Assembly: GCA_965250115.1 (NCBI GenBank) | Contig: CBDFNJ010000002.1 | Location: 372,001-436,000 of the forward strand | DNA from: CBDFHB01 sp965250115 | GTDB taxonomy: Bacteria > Acidobacteriota > Vicinamibacteria > Marinacidobacterales > SMYC01 | Direction: 5' to 3' | Length of the DNA stretch: 64,000 nucleotides | Shown here: positions 54,532 through 63,743 of the stretch, one piece after another | How positions within the stretch are numbered: the first letter of the stretch is position 1 | Layout: each line of letters opens with the position of its first letter | The notes under the pieces: model-generated | What the model was told of the DNA's origin: nothing | Database searches by the model: none | Seen by the model: the letters and a program-made list of their open reading frames with translations, nothing else | Position numbers and translations under genes: made by a program

Positions 54532-54895
54532 TTGACGCATTTGGAGGCGACGCGACCTACCGACTCTCGCGCTCCTCTCTAGCTCATGCAGCCGTTCCCC
54601 AAAACCCCGTGGTTGTCTCCCGTCAAGAACGTCCCGAATTCTGCCTGCTCGCTCACCAATCTCCTCAAAAAGAGGCGGTCTGAACCGGTTTCAGGCGCCC
54701 CTATCCTCTGATATCCTCGACGAGCCTCAGCAACCCGGATTAGCCCACGCAAGCCGAGGAAATTGAAGGGACACGCTTCACGATGCGCTATGGAATTTCC
54801 TATCCCTTTGGGAGACCCGGCACTTCGACTGCGCTGACCGACGATAGATAAATCAGTGCAGTTGAGCGGCGCGCCCTTAGGCCACCCGCACCGCC
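54532..54895. other. 364 bases with no recognised gene
   Basis: No long open frame with family resemblance on either strand, no RNA gene and no clear repeat. Contains several short poly-C/T tracts. Regarded as accessory intergenic sequence between the ISL3 derivative and the EthD-like fragment. Confidence 0.5.
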
Positions 54896-55111
54896 TTGAC
54901 CAAGGGCCCGCCTGCTCTATACCAAGGACCTAAGAACTACGTCACGTCCGCTCCTGTGGAGGCCGCCCCGGATAGCATCGGTGAGTTGTGGTTCGACGAC
55001 GCGGCAGCGATGGACCACGCGATGAACTCGCCGGAGATGGTCGCCGGCTTCGAGGACGCGAAGCAGTTCGCAGATCTGGACCGAACGTTGGGCCTGACGG
55101 ATGACGGTTGA
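54896..55111 (+). CDS. EthD-like protein fragment
   Basis: 71 aa. The stretch SIGELWFDDAAAMDHAMNSPEM then DAKQFADLDRTLG resembles the C-terminal two-thirds of EthD-type stress-induced or ethyl-tert-butyl-ether reductase-like proteins (normally about 100 aa, ferredoxin-like fold). The N-terminus is missing or degraded and the start is TTG, so this may be a remnant. It is next to the PQQ-like gene on the other strand. Confidence 0.45.
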   Translation: MTKGPPALYQGPKNYVTSAPVEAAPDSIGELWFDDAAAMDHAMNSPEMVAGFEDAKQFADLDRTLGLTDDG

Positions 55112-55195
55112 CGAGAAGCCGATAATGGACTGATCTTCCGTTTCCCCCATCTCTCCCCGACCCAGGTTGATTAGAGGGGACTGGGGGGGCACCAG

Positions 55196-56647
55196 CTAAT
55201 GTCTACGTTCGCCGACTACCCAGAGGTTGGCGCTCGAGCGAATGAACAGCTGGCCCTGTGACACCGCCACCGAGCTGAGGCAGTACGGCGTGCAGCCGTC
55301 GTCGAACGAGTTTGACGCGAGGATCTCGAATTCCGGCCCGGTCCGGTACACGGTCCACAGGCCCTCCTCCTCGGTCGAGACGTAGATCTTGCCGTCGGCG
55401 AGGATGGGAGACGAGCTGTAGGTGCCGCTCGGCAAACGCTCGGGGCCGTAGACGACCTCGCCCGTGTCGAGCCTCAGACAGTAGGCCACGCCGCGGTCGG
55501 TCACGACGTAGACATACTCGCCGGCGCTCACCGGCGTCGGCACGTCGGGGCCTCGGTCGAACTCCCACGCGACGTGCGTGTCGCCGATGTCACCGCTGCC
55601 GCCCGGCCGGATCGCGACCATGGGCCGCACCCGACTCGGCGCGACGATCAGATCGCCCATGATCGTCGGCGAGGCGATGATCCGGTAGGCCCCGTTGTTC
55701 TGGGGATTGAGGACGTTCGCGCGCCAGAGTTCTCGGCCGGTGTCGGGATCGTGCCCGGTGACCGCATCCCCGCCGGTGATGACGAGTTCCGTCTTGCCGT
55801 CGTACTCGAGCCACGTCGGCGTCGTGTAAGAATCCGGAGACTCGCGCCGTGCCGTCGTCGGCCGCTCGATGTACCACAGCGTCTCGCCGGTCATCTTGTC
55901 GACCTTGACCACGTACGACGGATCGTCGGTCCGCATACCGTGGAGCACCTGCAGGTAAAGCGCGTCCCCCTGCAGGAGCGGCGACGAGGCGTATCCCCAG
56001 TTGAGCCCGAACCGATAGTAATCGTCCGAGATGTTGCGCGACCAGATCTCGTTGCCCTCGAAGTTGAACGCCTTCAGGGCGCCGACGCCGGTCATCACCC
56101 AGACACGTTCGCCGTCGGTCACGGGCGACGGCGACGACATGTTCTGCTTGCGCTGCATGTTGTTGCCGTCGGCGATGGGTCGCTTCCAGGCCACGTCCTG
56201 CGTCCGGCGGTCGACCGCCCAGAGTTCAAGACTGCCCGAGGCCGTCTCCGTGGCGACATTGAGGAACACCAGGTCGTCCCAGATGATCGGTGTCGATCCG
56301 CTATAGGCTGGCAGCGGGAGCCGCCACGCGATGTTCTCGGTGTCGAACTCATCGCAGTTCGGCGGATGCGTTGGGACCGCAACCGATCGGCCGAAGCCGC
56401 GCCCCCGCTGCCGCTGGCCTCCCTGCAAGTTCGGGCTGGCCTGGACGCTACGGGGGCCGCTCTCGGGCACCCCGGACACCCTGGGCTCGTCTTCGTCCAG
56501 GCACGTGGCGCTCCAGCTCACCGGCAGTCTGGTCTCGGTGCTGACGCTGTTGCGGGTCGGGCCGCGCCAGTGTGGCCAGTTGTCGGCCAGAAGCGACGAT
56601 CGGGCCGCGACCGTCAGGATACAGGTCACCCAGAGTAATCTCCGCAT
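55196..56647 (-). CDS. secreted PQQ-like beta-propeller protein
   Basis: 483 aa. Signal peptide (LLWVTCILTVAARSSLLA) then the typical opening NWPHWRGPTRNSV. Repeated PQQ-binding-like propeller blades follow (LELWAVDRRTQDVAWKRPIA, ALKAFNFEGNEIWSRNI, YVVKVDKMTGETLWYIERP, AVTGHDPDTGRELWRANVL, YCLRLDTGEVVYGPERLP). Proteins opening with WPHWRGP are frequent in planctomycetes, acidobacteria and relatives; they usually lack catalytic residues of quinoprotein dehydrogenases and have unknown binding roles. The frame is intact within the element-rich segment. Confidence 0.85.
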   Translation of the reverse strand: MRRLLWVTCILTVAARSSLLADNWPHWRGPTRNSVSTETRLPVSWSATCLDEDEPRVSGVPESGPRSVQASPNLQGGQRQRGRGFGRSVAVPTHPPNCDEFDTENIAWRLPLPAYSGSTPIIWDDLVFLNVATETASGSLELWAVDRRTQDVAWKRPIADGNNMQRKQNMSSPSPVTDGERVWVMTGVGALKAFNFEGNEIWSRNISDDYYRFGLNWGYASSPLLQGDALYLQVLHGMRTDDPSYVVKVDKMTGETLWYIERPTTARRESPDSYTTPTWLEYDGKTELVITGGDAVTGHDPDTGRELWRANVLNPQNNGAYRIIASPTIMGDLIVAPSRVRPMVAIRPGGSGDIGDTHVAWEFDRGPDVPTPVSAGEYVYVVTDRGVAYCLRLDTGEVVYGPERLPSGTYSSSPILADGKIYVSTEEEGLWTVYRTGPEFEILASNSFDDGCTPYCLSSVAVSQGQLFIRSSANLWVVGERRH

Positions 56648-56870
56648 GTCGGGAACTCCCTTCGATGGTTAGCGTAACTGGAGATACGAACAGGTTCAAC
56701 ACGATGTCAACTCTATCGGTGTCAGGCGTAAACGTGCCGGGTAGTCCCTCGTTCGGGGGGGTGCACCCGAGCCGCGACGAGTGCAAGGCCGGGCTAAGCC
56801 TCGCTCCGGCTTGGCACGTTCTTGGGGATTCCTCGACAGAGCGCTCAGCCTGCGGCGACGGTGGAGTCAA

Positions 56871-58290
56871 GCCCATTCTTAGTTGAAACTCTCCACGGCT
56901 CACGTTTAAGCGACCTTCTTCTTCGATACGGTTGATGTCTTCGCCTCGATCTTCAGTTCCCGCTTGAGAGCTTCGCGAAGCTTGGGAAGATGGCGGTAGC
57001 CCACCACCTTCCTCAAGCGCGGTTCGATGTCTACGAGCGCCGTTGCCAACCAGCGCTGGCGTTGGCTCGAGTTCTTCCAGTGGTCGACCTTCGCGCAGCG
57101 TTCCTCGACGAGAGCATTGACGGACTCAAGGCAGTTCGTCGTCTTGAACGAACGGCCCAGCACCGCGTGTACGCCGAGTCGATGCAACGTCAGCGTCTCC
57201 TCAAGGCCTTCCTCCAGGCTGCCAGCTGCGGATTGGTTCCGCTCTTCTAACTCACCGTGGAGTTGCTCGAGCGCAGTGAGGGCCTCTTCGTACTCCGGCC
57301 TGTTGTAGGCCCACTGGAGCCGCTTGCGCCATGACGCCTGCTCGCCCTTGGACAGGTAGCTCACTACGTTTTCACGTTTGTGCCACTGGCAGCGTTGTAT
57401 CAGGGCCCGCTTATGGAATGCCTTCTTGACTGCCGCTTGGAGACCCTTGCCGCCGTCGATGATCACCAGCAGACCCTGGGAGATATCGAGTCCCCGCTCG
57501 AGCAGTGAACGCAGGAACGGCGTCAACACCTGCGCGTTCTCCGTGTCCGTCTCCACGAAGCCCAAGAAGCGGTTTTCCCCGCAAAGCGTGATGCCCAGAG
57601 CCACGACCATCGTTGCCTCGGCGAATGTCTTCCCATCCAGAAACAGCGCCACCACATCCTCGCCGGTCAGATCTCGTTCCTGCATCTCCCGCAGCTTCGC
57701 AGCGCTCGCTTGCACGAACCCTCGGGACACCGTTGAGCTCGACAGCCCGATGGCGCCCGGAATCGCTTCCGCTGCCGCCTCGTAGTTGCGACAAGAGATT
57801 CCGTAGAGAACTCGTTTCAGCAGAAGATCATTCACCTCACCGCCGTGGCTCACCGCCTCGTAGCAGCGAAGCGGAATCTCTCCTCCCTCGATGCTCCGAA
57901 CCCGTGGCACACGGATCGGTACTCGCTGGCCGCCAAGCCCTACCGTGCCCGGGTTGCTTCCGTGACGGCGACCGCGCTCCAGCTCGTCCTTGCGAGAGTA
58001 TCGCTCTCCCGCCAACGCCTTCACTTCGTCGTCGAGCAACTCGTGAACGTGCATTAGACCAAGGGGGACCAACGAACGGATCATCTCTACCTTGGCGTCC
58101 AGCGCGAGTTCCCCGTAATCCTCGTGCCTCACCATCTCGACCTCACCCAAACGACGCGACTTCTTGCGTTTCTTGACCGAACGTAGCAGACTTCCCATCT
58201 TGGCTCCTTTCTTCGCGGCTTGATTTTGTTTTGTCCAACGCCATCAAACCACGGGGTTTGGAGCCGTTTCAATTCCCAACTAAGATTGGC
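56871..58290 (-). mobile_element. IS256-family insertion sequence A
   Basis: A mutator-type transposase gene is enclosed by imperfect inverted ends: GCCCATTCTTAGTTG on the left and GCCAATCTTAGTTG on the reverse of the right, with ACGGCTC about 16 bases further in on both. Boundaries are approximate and no target duplication was found. It is unrelated in sequence to the IS256 element at 60737. Confidence 0.7.
56906..58198 (-). CDS. IS256-family (mutator) transposase A
   Basis: 430 aa, standard length. DDE residues: Asp in VVALFLDGKTFAEA, Asp in LLVIIDGGKGLQAAV, Glu in TTNCLESVNALVEE. The C/H region IQRCQWHKRENVVSYL follows the second Asp as in the family. The frame is intact, so the element may still be active. 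Upstream Arg/Lys-rich residues (SLLRSVKKRKKSRR) form a basic N-terminus. Confidence 0.92.
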   Translation of the reverse strand: MGSLLRSVKKRKKSRRLGEVEMVRHEDYGELALDAKVEMIRSLVPLGLMHVHELLDDEVKALAGERYSRKDELERGRRHGSNPGTVGLGGQRVPIRVPRVRSIEGGEIPLRCYEAVSHGGEVNDLLLKRVLYGISCRNYEAAAEAIPGAIGLSSSTVSRGFVQASAAKLREMQERDLTGEDVVALFLDGKTFAEATMVVALGITLCGENRFLGFVETDTENAQVLTPFLRSLLERGLDISQGLLVIIDGGKGLQAAVKKAFHKRALIQRCQWHKRENVVSYLSKGEQASWRKRLQWAYNRPEYEEALTALEQLHGELEERNQSAAGSLEEGLEETLTLHRLGVHAVLGRSFKTTNCLESVNALVEERCAKVDHWKNSSQRQRWLATALVDIEPRLRKVVGYRHLPKLREALKRELKIEAKTSTVSKKKVA

Positions 58291-58321
58291 ACACTTTCCG
58301 ACGGTGACATAGGAAAGCAAG

Positions 58322-58394
58322 TGAACCGCCCCGGGTTTCCCGGAGACTCCATCCTCTCAAGAGTTGGAGTCTCCGGGAAACCCGGGGCGGTTCA
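58322..58394. mobile_element. 73-base palindromic MITE made from the ends of the IS3-family element at 62367
   Basis: Begins TGAACCGCCCCGGG and ends CCCGGGGCGGTTCA, with a nearly perfect palindrome through TTTCCCGGAGACTCCA. Read in reverse, its first 50 bases equal the left end of the IS at 62367 (through TTGAGAGGATGGAGTC) and its last part equals the IS right end. A deletion of the whole IS interior between short GTC repeats explains it. It truncates a DUF4097-like gene remnant. Confidence 0.82.
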
Positions 58395-58395
58395 C

Positions 58396-58500
58396 TCCGG
58401 CCAACTGGGAACCGGCGGCGGCTCCTTCGAGATCAAGACCGTCAACGGCTCGGTCCGGATACAGAGAAGAGTCTCAGATGCCGGACGCCACCCTTTCTGA
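58396..58500 (+). pseudogene. C-terminal remnant of a DUF4097-like protein
   Basis: The frame directly after the MITE reads GTGGGSFEIKTVNGSVRIQR, the repeating beta-strand end typical of DUF4097 adhesin-like proteins, and stops at 58500. Everything upstream is missing, replaced by the MITE. Assignment rests on a short motif. Confidence 0.5.
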
Positions 58501-59043
58501 GCGACGATCGCGAATCGCTGATTTCGATGCGCTCTGACCAGCCACGCTTTGGCGTATGCTCGATTTCGTCACGCCTAGATGACAATTGTGAACGGGGAGC
58601 TGTATAACTTCGGCTGGAGCAGACGGCCGGCACGTACGATTCGTACCACGAATCAGATCCACGTTATCCTCAATGACGCCGGCCGCAGCTCAGCAGCACG
58701 TTATCACAGGCTGTTTGCTCCGCAACGGTCAAGCTTCGTGAGGATCTCGCGTCAATACCGTTGCCAGAACCGCCGCGATCAGCCTACGCCGAGAATGCCT
58801 TTCTCTGATTGGCAGATTAATGTGCGCCCACGTGTGCGGATAGTGTATGCGAATGCGGTCGTGTAAACGCGTCAGTGCGATCTAGCAAGCGCGGCCGATA
58901 TTTAGGTAGGGGAGAATCGCCCGAAAACCTGCGGTCTTGACGCCTCGGTCGACCTCGAAACTGTAGGTTTTCGTTCATTCGCCCCCGCTGGTACCAAGTT
59001 ATCGGCTAAGATTGCACGTGGGAGCGGTCAAGGAGGAGTCGTC
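58501..59043. other. intergenic stretch before mscS
   Basis: About 540 bases. An open frame at 58579-58866 (95 aa) has no recognisable domain, no clear ribosome binding site and Arg-rich composition, so it is not called. The only signal seen is AAGGAGG at 59030-59036, the mscS ribosome binding site. Confidence 0.5.
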
Positions 59044-59865
59044 ATGGAAGATCTGGACCCAGTTGTTCTTCAAGAGCTGATTGCCAACTACGCGGCGCGC
59101 ATGATCGGTGTTCTCGTCCTGCTCTTCGTTGCTTGGCTGGTCTCGACTTGGGTGAGACGCATCACCGTTCGCGGCCTCGAGAAGGCGAGTTTCGATCCGA
59201 CGCTCACCAAGTTCTTCGGGAGCGCGGCGAGGTGGGCCGTCCTGCTTCTCGCCGGGCTGGCCTGCCTCGGCGTTTTCGGCGTGCAGACGACGAGCTTCGC
59301 TGCGCTGATTGGCGCGGGCGGCATCGCCATTGGGCTTGCCTTTCAAGGAACGCTCTCCAATTTCGCGGCGGGGCTCATGTTGCTCATCTTTCGTCCTTTC
59401 AAAGTGGGCCAGTCCGTCTCCGTCGCGGGCCAGAAGGGGAAAGTGGAAGAGATCGCCCTTTTTACAACGATCCTGGATACCGCAGACAATCGACGCTTCG
59501 TCATTCCGAACGGATCGGTCTTCGGCACCACCATCGAGAACGTCTCGCACCATCCGATCCGCCGAGCCGATGTGGATGTGGGCGTCGACTACTCAGCCAG
59601 TATCGATCGGACCCGAGAGGTTCTCGAAAAGGCGACAAAAGCTGTTCCGGGTAGGCTCGTCGAGCGGGAGCCGCAGGTGGTACTAGTAGGTCTCGGTGCC
59701 TCCTCAGTGGACTGGCAGGTACAGGTCTGGGCGGAGTCCACGGACTTCTCGACCGTCAAGCAAGCTGCGATCCGGGCCGTAAAGCTGGCCCTCGACGAGG
59801 CTGGAATCGGAATCCCTTTTCCGCAAATGGACGTGCATCTCGCCCGAGACACCGCGAGCGCCTAG
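59044..59865 (+). CDS. mscS: small-conductance mechanosensitive channel MscS
   Basis: 273 aa. Three helices: IGVLVLLFVAWLVSTWV (about 18-35), AVLLLAGLACLGVFGV (about 65-80), and the pore helix LIGAGGIAIGLAFQGTLSNFAAGLMLLIFRPF (about 88-120) with the Gly/Ala packing of MscS. The beta domain follows (KVGQSVSVAGQKGKVEEIAL, DNRRFVIPNGSVFGTTIENV) and an alpha/beta end. It releases solutes on hypo-osmotic shock. Start ATG after AAGGAGG. Intact and ordinary, though embedded in accessory DNA. Confidence 0.95.
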   Translation: MEDLDPVVLQELIANYAARMIGVLVLLFVAWLVSTWVRRITVRGLEKASFDPTLTKFFGSAARWAVLLLAGLACLGVFGVQTTSFAALIGAGGIAIGLAFQGTLSNFAAGLMLLIFRPFKVGQSVSVAGQKGKVEEIALFTTILDTADNRRFVIPNGSVFGTTIENVSHHPIRRADVDVGVDYSASIDRTREVLEKATKAVPGRLVEREPQVVLVGLGASSVDWQVQVWAESTDFSTVKQAAIRAVKLALDEAGIGIPFPQMDVHLARDTASA

Positions 59866-60411
59866 TGAACCCAGACGACATCATCGATAGAAGCGGTTCC
59901 CCTGGCGCGCGTGGAAGCCTTTCACCCTCGAAAGGCACTTCGTTACGCGCGCGAGGGCATTGTCAAGTTAGCGCTTGGTCGAGGAAACCGACCCCAATAC
60001 GGGGTGCTCAAGCGGAACTTTGTTCCTCATATCGACATTGTTGCATTTTCCGACTTCTAGCCGAGCCGGTGCGACGCTGTTCACGATGGAGCACGATCTG
60101 CTGCGAAGGCTCTAGAGCAATTTTTCGACGAGATGGGCCAAATGTCCGAAGCGCGGGGGAGCCTTTCTTGTCTGACCTGACCGCATTCGCTGCAAAAACG
60201 ATCACGGTATCGTTCATTTCGGACTCCTTCGTGTTTTCGTTGGATCACGAATCCTACCGACTCTGGCACTTGGATGCCGACCGAGTCAGCGGAGGAGTCC
60301 ATCCCATCACTTGATGGCGGAAGCACCCCACTTGCATCACTTACGGCTTTTCAGCCGGTCCCGCCATTCTCGCCGGCCCGGAGGTTCCACACACTAAGTG
60401 CGAACGCTCAC
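59866..60411. other. 545 bases with no recognised gene
   Basis: Weak open frames only (one ends SFISDSFVFSLDHESYRLWH at about 60300). No conserved domain, RNA gene or obvious repeat was seen until the lone IS end at 60412. Confidence 0.5.
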
Positions 60412-60437
60412 TGTCTCAAAGTCGTTGACACGTTCCG
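60412..60437 (-). repeat. lone 26-base end of the 19072/27590 IS3-family element
   Basis: Exact reverse complement of the outer 26 bases of the IS left end, including its CGGAACG tip; the bases inside it diverge after CACTAA-like remnants. No transposase or second end is nearby. It is a scar of a related element, or of one rearranged here. Confidence 0.78.
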
Positions 60438-60487
60438 CTGTGCAGGGCCAGTGTTTTCCTACGTGAACATCTCCTGAAAGGTAGACA

Positions 60488-60694
60488 ATGGAGCTCGGGG
60501 TAAAACCCATGCGGCTGGCAGTTTACTTACTTTTCATCCTGGCAGGTGTGGGTGTGATTCTTGCCTTCTCTTACCGACGTTGGCAGGAGCTCACAGAGCG
60601 GGAGAGATTTCTGCTTGGCATGAAGGAAGCCTCGATCGCCAACAACATGCGCCCCGGCGAGAGATTAAAACTCAAGCTGCTGCGCTCCGCGTGA
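60488..60694 (+). CDS. small predicted membrane protein
   Basis: 68 aa, one hydrophobic helix (RLAVYLLFILAGVGVILAF, about 9-27) followed by a charged tail (YRRWQELTERERFLLGMKEA). ATG 60488 follows GAAAGG. No family recognised. It sits between a lone IS end and an IS256 element, which may have cut a longer gene. Confidence 0.45.
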   Translation: MELGVKPMRLAVYLLFILAGVGVILAFSYRRWQELTERERFLLGMKEASIANNMRPGERLKLKLLRSA

Positions 60695-60736
60695 TTACCG
60701 TCAATCCGCACCGGTTGCGATATCTCCTCCCTACCT

Positions 60737-62196
60737 GGGGATGTCCCGCCGGATGTTGAATTTGGGGTAGCGGCGGCTCCTTGGCCGGCCTAAGAATAGG
60801 TCTGCCAAACCAACCGTCTCCAGAGGGGGACAAGGAGCCACCATGCCAAGGAAATCAAAGAAGCCAGTAAGAAAGCAAACGCACTCGCCTACGGGCAAGG
60901 TAGTTGGCCAAGTCGGTCAGATACTGCTACCGATGATAGCTGGGATCGCGGCCACGAAGGCGGACCTGACGGAATGGGTGTACGAGCAAGGACTGACCGC
61001 ATTGCACCTACTCCTGAGAGAGGACGCGGAGAAGATCGCGGGGCCGAAGGGCAAGCACGAGAAGGAGCGAACTCATAACCACTGGGGGAGCACGGATGGG
61101 GAGCTGAGCTTCGGCGGTCGTCGAATCCAAGTGTCGCGACCTCGAGTTCGTTCGAAGTCGGGCGAGGAGGTGTCGCTTCCACACTTCGAAGCCTTCCGCG
61201 AAGAAGACCCGCTTCCGGAGCGAGTGCTGAACCAGATCTTGGTGGGGGTATCGACCCGAAATTACGAATCGAGTCTGGACAAACCCTCGGCGAAGTTGAA
61301 GTCTCGTGGCACGAGCAAGAGTGCCGCCAGCCGTCACCTCGTGAGCCAGACGACTAAGAAGCTCGAGGAATACCTATCTCGGAGGCTAGAGGAGTTCGAG
61401 CTTGCGGCACTAATGATGGATGGCCTTGAGGTGGCCGGACAGACCGTCGTCGTAACTCTCGGTATCACAATAGATGGAACGAAGGTGCCCTTGGGTATAT
61501 GGCTGGGCTCGACGGAGAACTCTCGGGTGTGCACCGCGATGTTGCAGAACCTTCTCGAGCGGGGATTGCGGATCGACGAATCGATTCTCTGCGTAGTGGA
61601 CGGAGGCAAAGGGATCCGCAAAGCACTCGTCGACGTTTTGGGGGATCTCGCGGTTATCCAAAGATGCCAGCTCCACAAACTCCGAAATCTACGCTCGTAC
61701 CTTCCCAAGTCCCGTCACGCCTACGTGCTCCAGACAATGAAGGAAGCGTACAAATGCAAGAGTGCCGACAAGGCGCGCAAGCGACTTCAGGCATTGGTGT
61801 CGTGGCTCGAGCGAAACGGCTACGACGAAGCTGCCGGAAGCCTTCGAGAAGGGATGGAAGAGACCCTCACGGTTGTGAAGCTCGCTCTACCCGAGTTACT
61901 TCGCAAATCTCTGGCCACGACAAACGCCATCGAGAATCTCAACGGCACCATCCGCAGAGTCTCGAGAAACGTCAAGCGGTGGAAGAGTCCTTCCATGATT
62001 CGCCGATGGACCGCTCTCGGCGTCGTCACGGCGGAGAAAAAGTTTCACCGTATCAAAGGCTATCGCCATATGGGCGCTCTCGTTCACGCGCTTAGAAGCA
62101 AACAGAAATCTCTTGACAGCGATGAGGTTGCTGCCTAAGAGTATTCACAGGTGCCGCCGCTACCCGACCAAATTCAACAGCGGCCGGGACATCCCC
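60737..62196 (+). mobile_element. IS256-family insertion sequence B
   Basis: 1460 bases with long inverted ends (GGGGATGTCCCG outermost, then TGTTGAATTTGG, then GGGTAGCGGCGGC) and an 8-base duplication CCCTACCT at 60729-60736 and 62197-62204. Transposase intact. A textbook recent insertion into accessory DNA. Confidence 0.9.
60843..62138 (+). CDS. IS256-family (mutator) transposase B
   Basis: 431 aa. DDE residues: Asp in LAALMMDGLEVAGQT, Asp in ILCVVDGGKGIRKAL, Glu in TTNAIENLNGTIRRV, with IQRCQLHKLRNLRSYL between. N-terminal Lys-rich segment (PRKSKKPVRKQTH). It differs from transposase A in most of its sequence, so it came by a separate route. The ATG follows AAGGAG by 6 bases. Confidence 0.92.
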   Translation: MPRKSKKPVRKQTHSPTGKVVGQVGQILLPMIAGIAATKADLTEWVYEQGLTALHLLLREDAEKIAGPKGKHEKERTHNHWGSTDGELSFGGRRIQVSRPRVRSKSGEEVSLPHFEAFREEDPLPERVLNQILVGVSTRNYESSLDKPSAKLKSRGTSKSAASRHLVSQTTKKLEEYLSRRLEEFELAALMMDGLEVAGQTVVVTLGITIDGTKVPLGIWLGSTENSRVCTAMLQNLLERGLRIDESILCVVDGGKGIRKALVDVLGDLAVIQRCQLHKLRNLRSYLPKSRHAYVLQTMKEAYKCKSADKARKRLQALVSWLERNGYDEAAGSLREGMEETLTVVKLALPELLRKSLATTNAIENLNGTIRRVSRNVKRWKSPSMIRRWTALGVVTAEKKFHRIKGYRHMGALVHALRSKQKSLDSDEVAA

Positions 62197-62416
62197 CCCT
62201 ACCTTGTGCCCCAGCTCTTCTTCCGAAGCGTGACGACCGCCCAAGGTAGCATGACCAACGAGGCAACGATCCACATTGGGAGCATCGGCACCAAGGAAAA
62301 GAACCCCACCTTCTTTGCCGGGGGTAGCTGGAACGCCCAGTAGAAGCTCTGGTGCAGCAGGACAACTGAACCGCCCCGGGTTTCCCGGAGACTCCAACTC
62401 TTGAGAGGATGGAGTC

Positions 62417-62737
62417 ATGACAAGACGAAGCAGGTATTCACCGGAGGTAAAAGAGCGCGCAGTGCGGATGGTTTTCGACCAGCAGGCTCAGCACGAATCT
62501 CAGTGGTCAGCGATCTCATCGATTGCGTCGAAGATTGACTGTACGCGGGAAACGCTACGCACGTGGGTGCGGCGAGCAGAGCGTGATGCTGGGAAACGAG
62601 CGGGACTGACGACGGACGAGCGTCAGCGGCTGAAGGAGCTTGAGCGAGAGAACCGTGAGCTAAAGCGGGCGAACGAGATCCTTCGCAAGGCGTCGGCGTT
62701 TTTCGCCCAGGCGGAGCTCGACCGCCGACCGAGGTGA
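62417..62737 (+). CDS. IS3-family transposase OrfA
   Basis: 106 aa. Helix-turn-helix (YSPEVKERAVRMVFDQQAQH, CTRETLRTWVRRAERD) followed by a leucine-zipper-like coil (RLKELERENRELKRANEILR) and KASAFFAQAELDRR, the standard OrfA end. Its stop overlaps the OrfB start (GTGA). Confidence 0.9.
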   Translation: MTRRSRYSPEVKERAVRMVFDQQAQHESQWSAISSIASKIDCTRETLRTWVRRAERDAGKRAGLTTDERQRLKELERENRELKRANEILRKASAFFAQAELDRRPR

Positions 62738-63651
62738 ATGTGTTGTTCGTGGACGCGAACCGTGAAAATTACGGAGTCGAGCCGATCTGCCGGATGCTTC
62801 CGATCGCCCCGTCGACCTATTACGAGCAGAAAGCGAGAGAGAAGGACCCAAGCCGCCAGCCAGCGAGAGCGAAGCGCGACGTCCAACTCCGCGGCGAGAT
62901 TCGTCGTGTACGGCAAGAGAACTTTGACGTGTATGGCGTGCGCAAGGTCTGGCGTCAGCTGTGCCGTGAGGGCCGCGACGTGGCTCGATGCACGGTGGCC
63001 CGTCTGATGCGTGAAATGGGTCTCCAGGGCGCGGTCCGTGAACGTCGATTCAAGACGACGAAGCCGGATTCGAGCGGTGCTCGCCCGATGGACCTCGTGG
63101 AGCGCGACTTCAACGCCACACGCCCGAACGAGCTCTGGGTCTCGGACCTGACCTACATTGCCACGTGGCGCGGCTTCGTGTATGTCGCCTTCGTCATCGA
63201 CGTCTTCGCTCGACTCATCGTCGGTTGGCGAGCGACGACATCGTTGACTGCCGGCATCGCTCTCGATGCGTTGGAGCAGGCGCTGCACGAGCGCCGACTA
63301 AACCCAGAAGATCCATTGGTGCATCACAGCGATCGCGGCGTGCAGTACGTCTCGATCCGTTACACCGAGCGGCTCGCCGAGGCGGGTATTGAGCCGTCCG
63401 TCGGCAGCCGAGGCGACTCTTACGATAACGCTTTGGCTGAATCCATCATCGGCCTCTACAAGACCGAGGTGATCCGTCGACGTGGGCCCTGGCGTGGTCT
63501 CGAAGACGTTGAGTTCGCCACCCTCGAGTGGGTCCATTGGTACAACACGCAACGACTCTTGGAGCCGATCGGAAATGTCTCCCCCGTCGAGTACGAGATG
63601 AACTACTATCGGTCGCAGGAAGGCTCGCTAGAGATGGCGAGACTCAACTAA
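62734..63651 (+). CDS. IS3-family transposase OrfB (DDE integrase domain)
   Basis: 305 aa. HTH_21-type segment (YGVRKVWRQLCREGRDVARC) then the rve core: Asp in NELWVSDLTYIATW, Asp in LVHHSDRGVQYVS, Glu in SYDNALAESIIGLYKTE, and YNTQRLLEPIGNVSPVEYE at the end. Start GTG 62734 by overlap with OrfA. Catalytic residues all present, so it may be active. Confidence 0.93.
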   Translation: MNVLFVDANRENYGVEPICRMLPIAPSTYYEQKAREKDPSRQPARAKRDVQLRGEIRRVRQENFDVYGVRKVWRQLCREGRDVARCTVARLMREMGLQGAVRERRFKTTKPDSSGARPMDLVERDFNATRPNELWVSDLTYIATWRGFVYVAFVIDVFARLIVGWRATTSLTAGIALDALEQALHERRLNPEDPLVHHSDRGVQYVSIRYTERLAEAGIEPSVGSRGDSYDNALAESIIGLYKTEVIRRRGPWRGLEDVEFATLEWVHWYNTQRLLEPIGNVSPVEYEMNYYRSQEGSLEMARLN

Positions 63652-63743
63652 AACAGTCTCCGGAAAACCCGGGGCGGTTCAGGACGTCCAGAAGATCCCA
63701 AATAGTGCTCACCCTGCATTCGGACGCTGGCAAGCAGGTAATG

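Larger units (their letters stand above)
62367..63681 (+). mobile_element. IS3-family insertion sequence (OrfA/OrfB)
   Basis: About 1315 bases. The ends TGAACCGCCCCGGGTTT and, reversed, TGAACCGCCCCGGGTTTTCC are inverted repeats. The GGAC near both outer flanks may be part of a target duplication but does not abut both ends. It is the likely parent of the MITE at 58322. Transposase frames are intact. Confidence 0.87.

Noticed and set aside
58579..58866. 95-residue open frame
   Set aside because: No ribosome binding site, biased composition and no recognisable motif.
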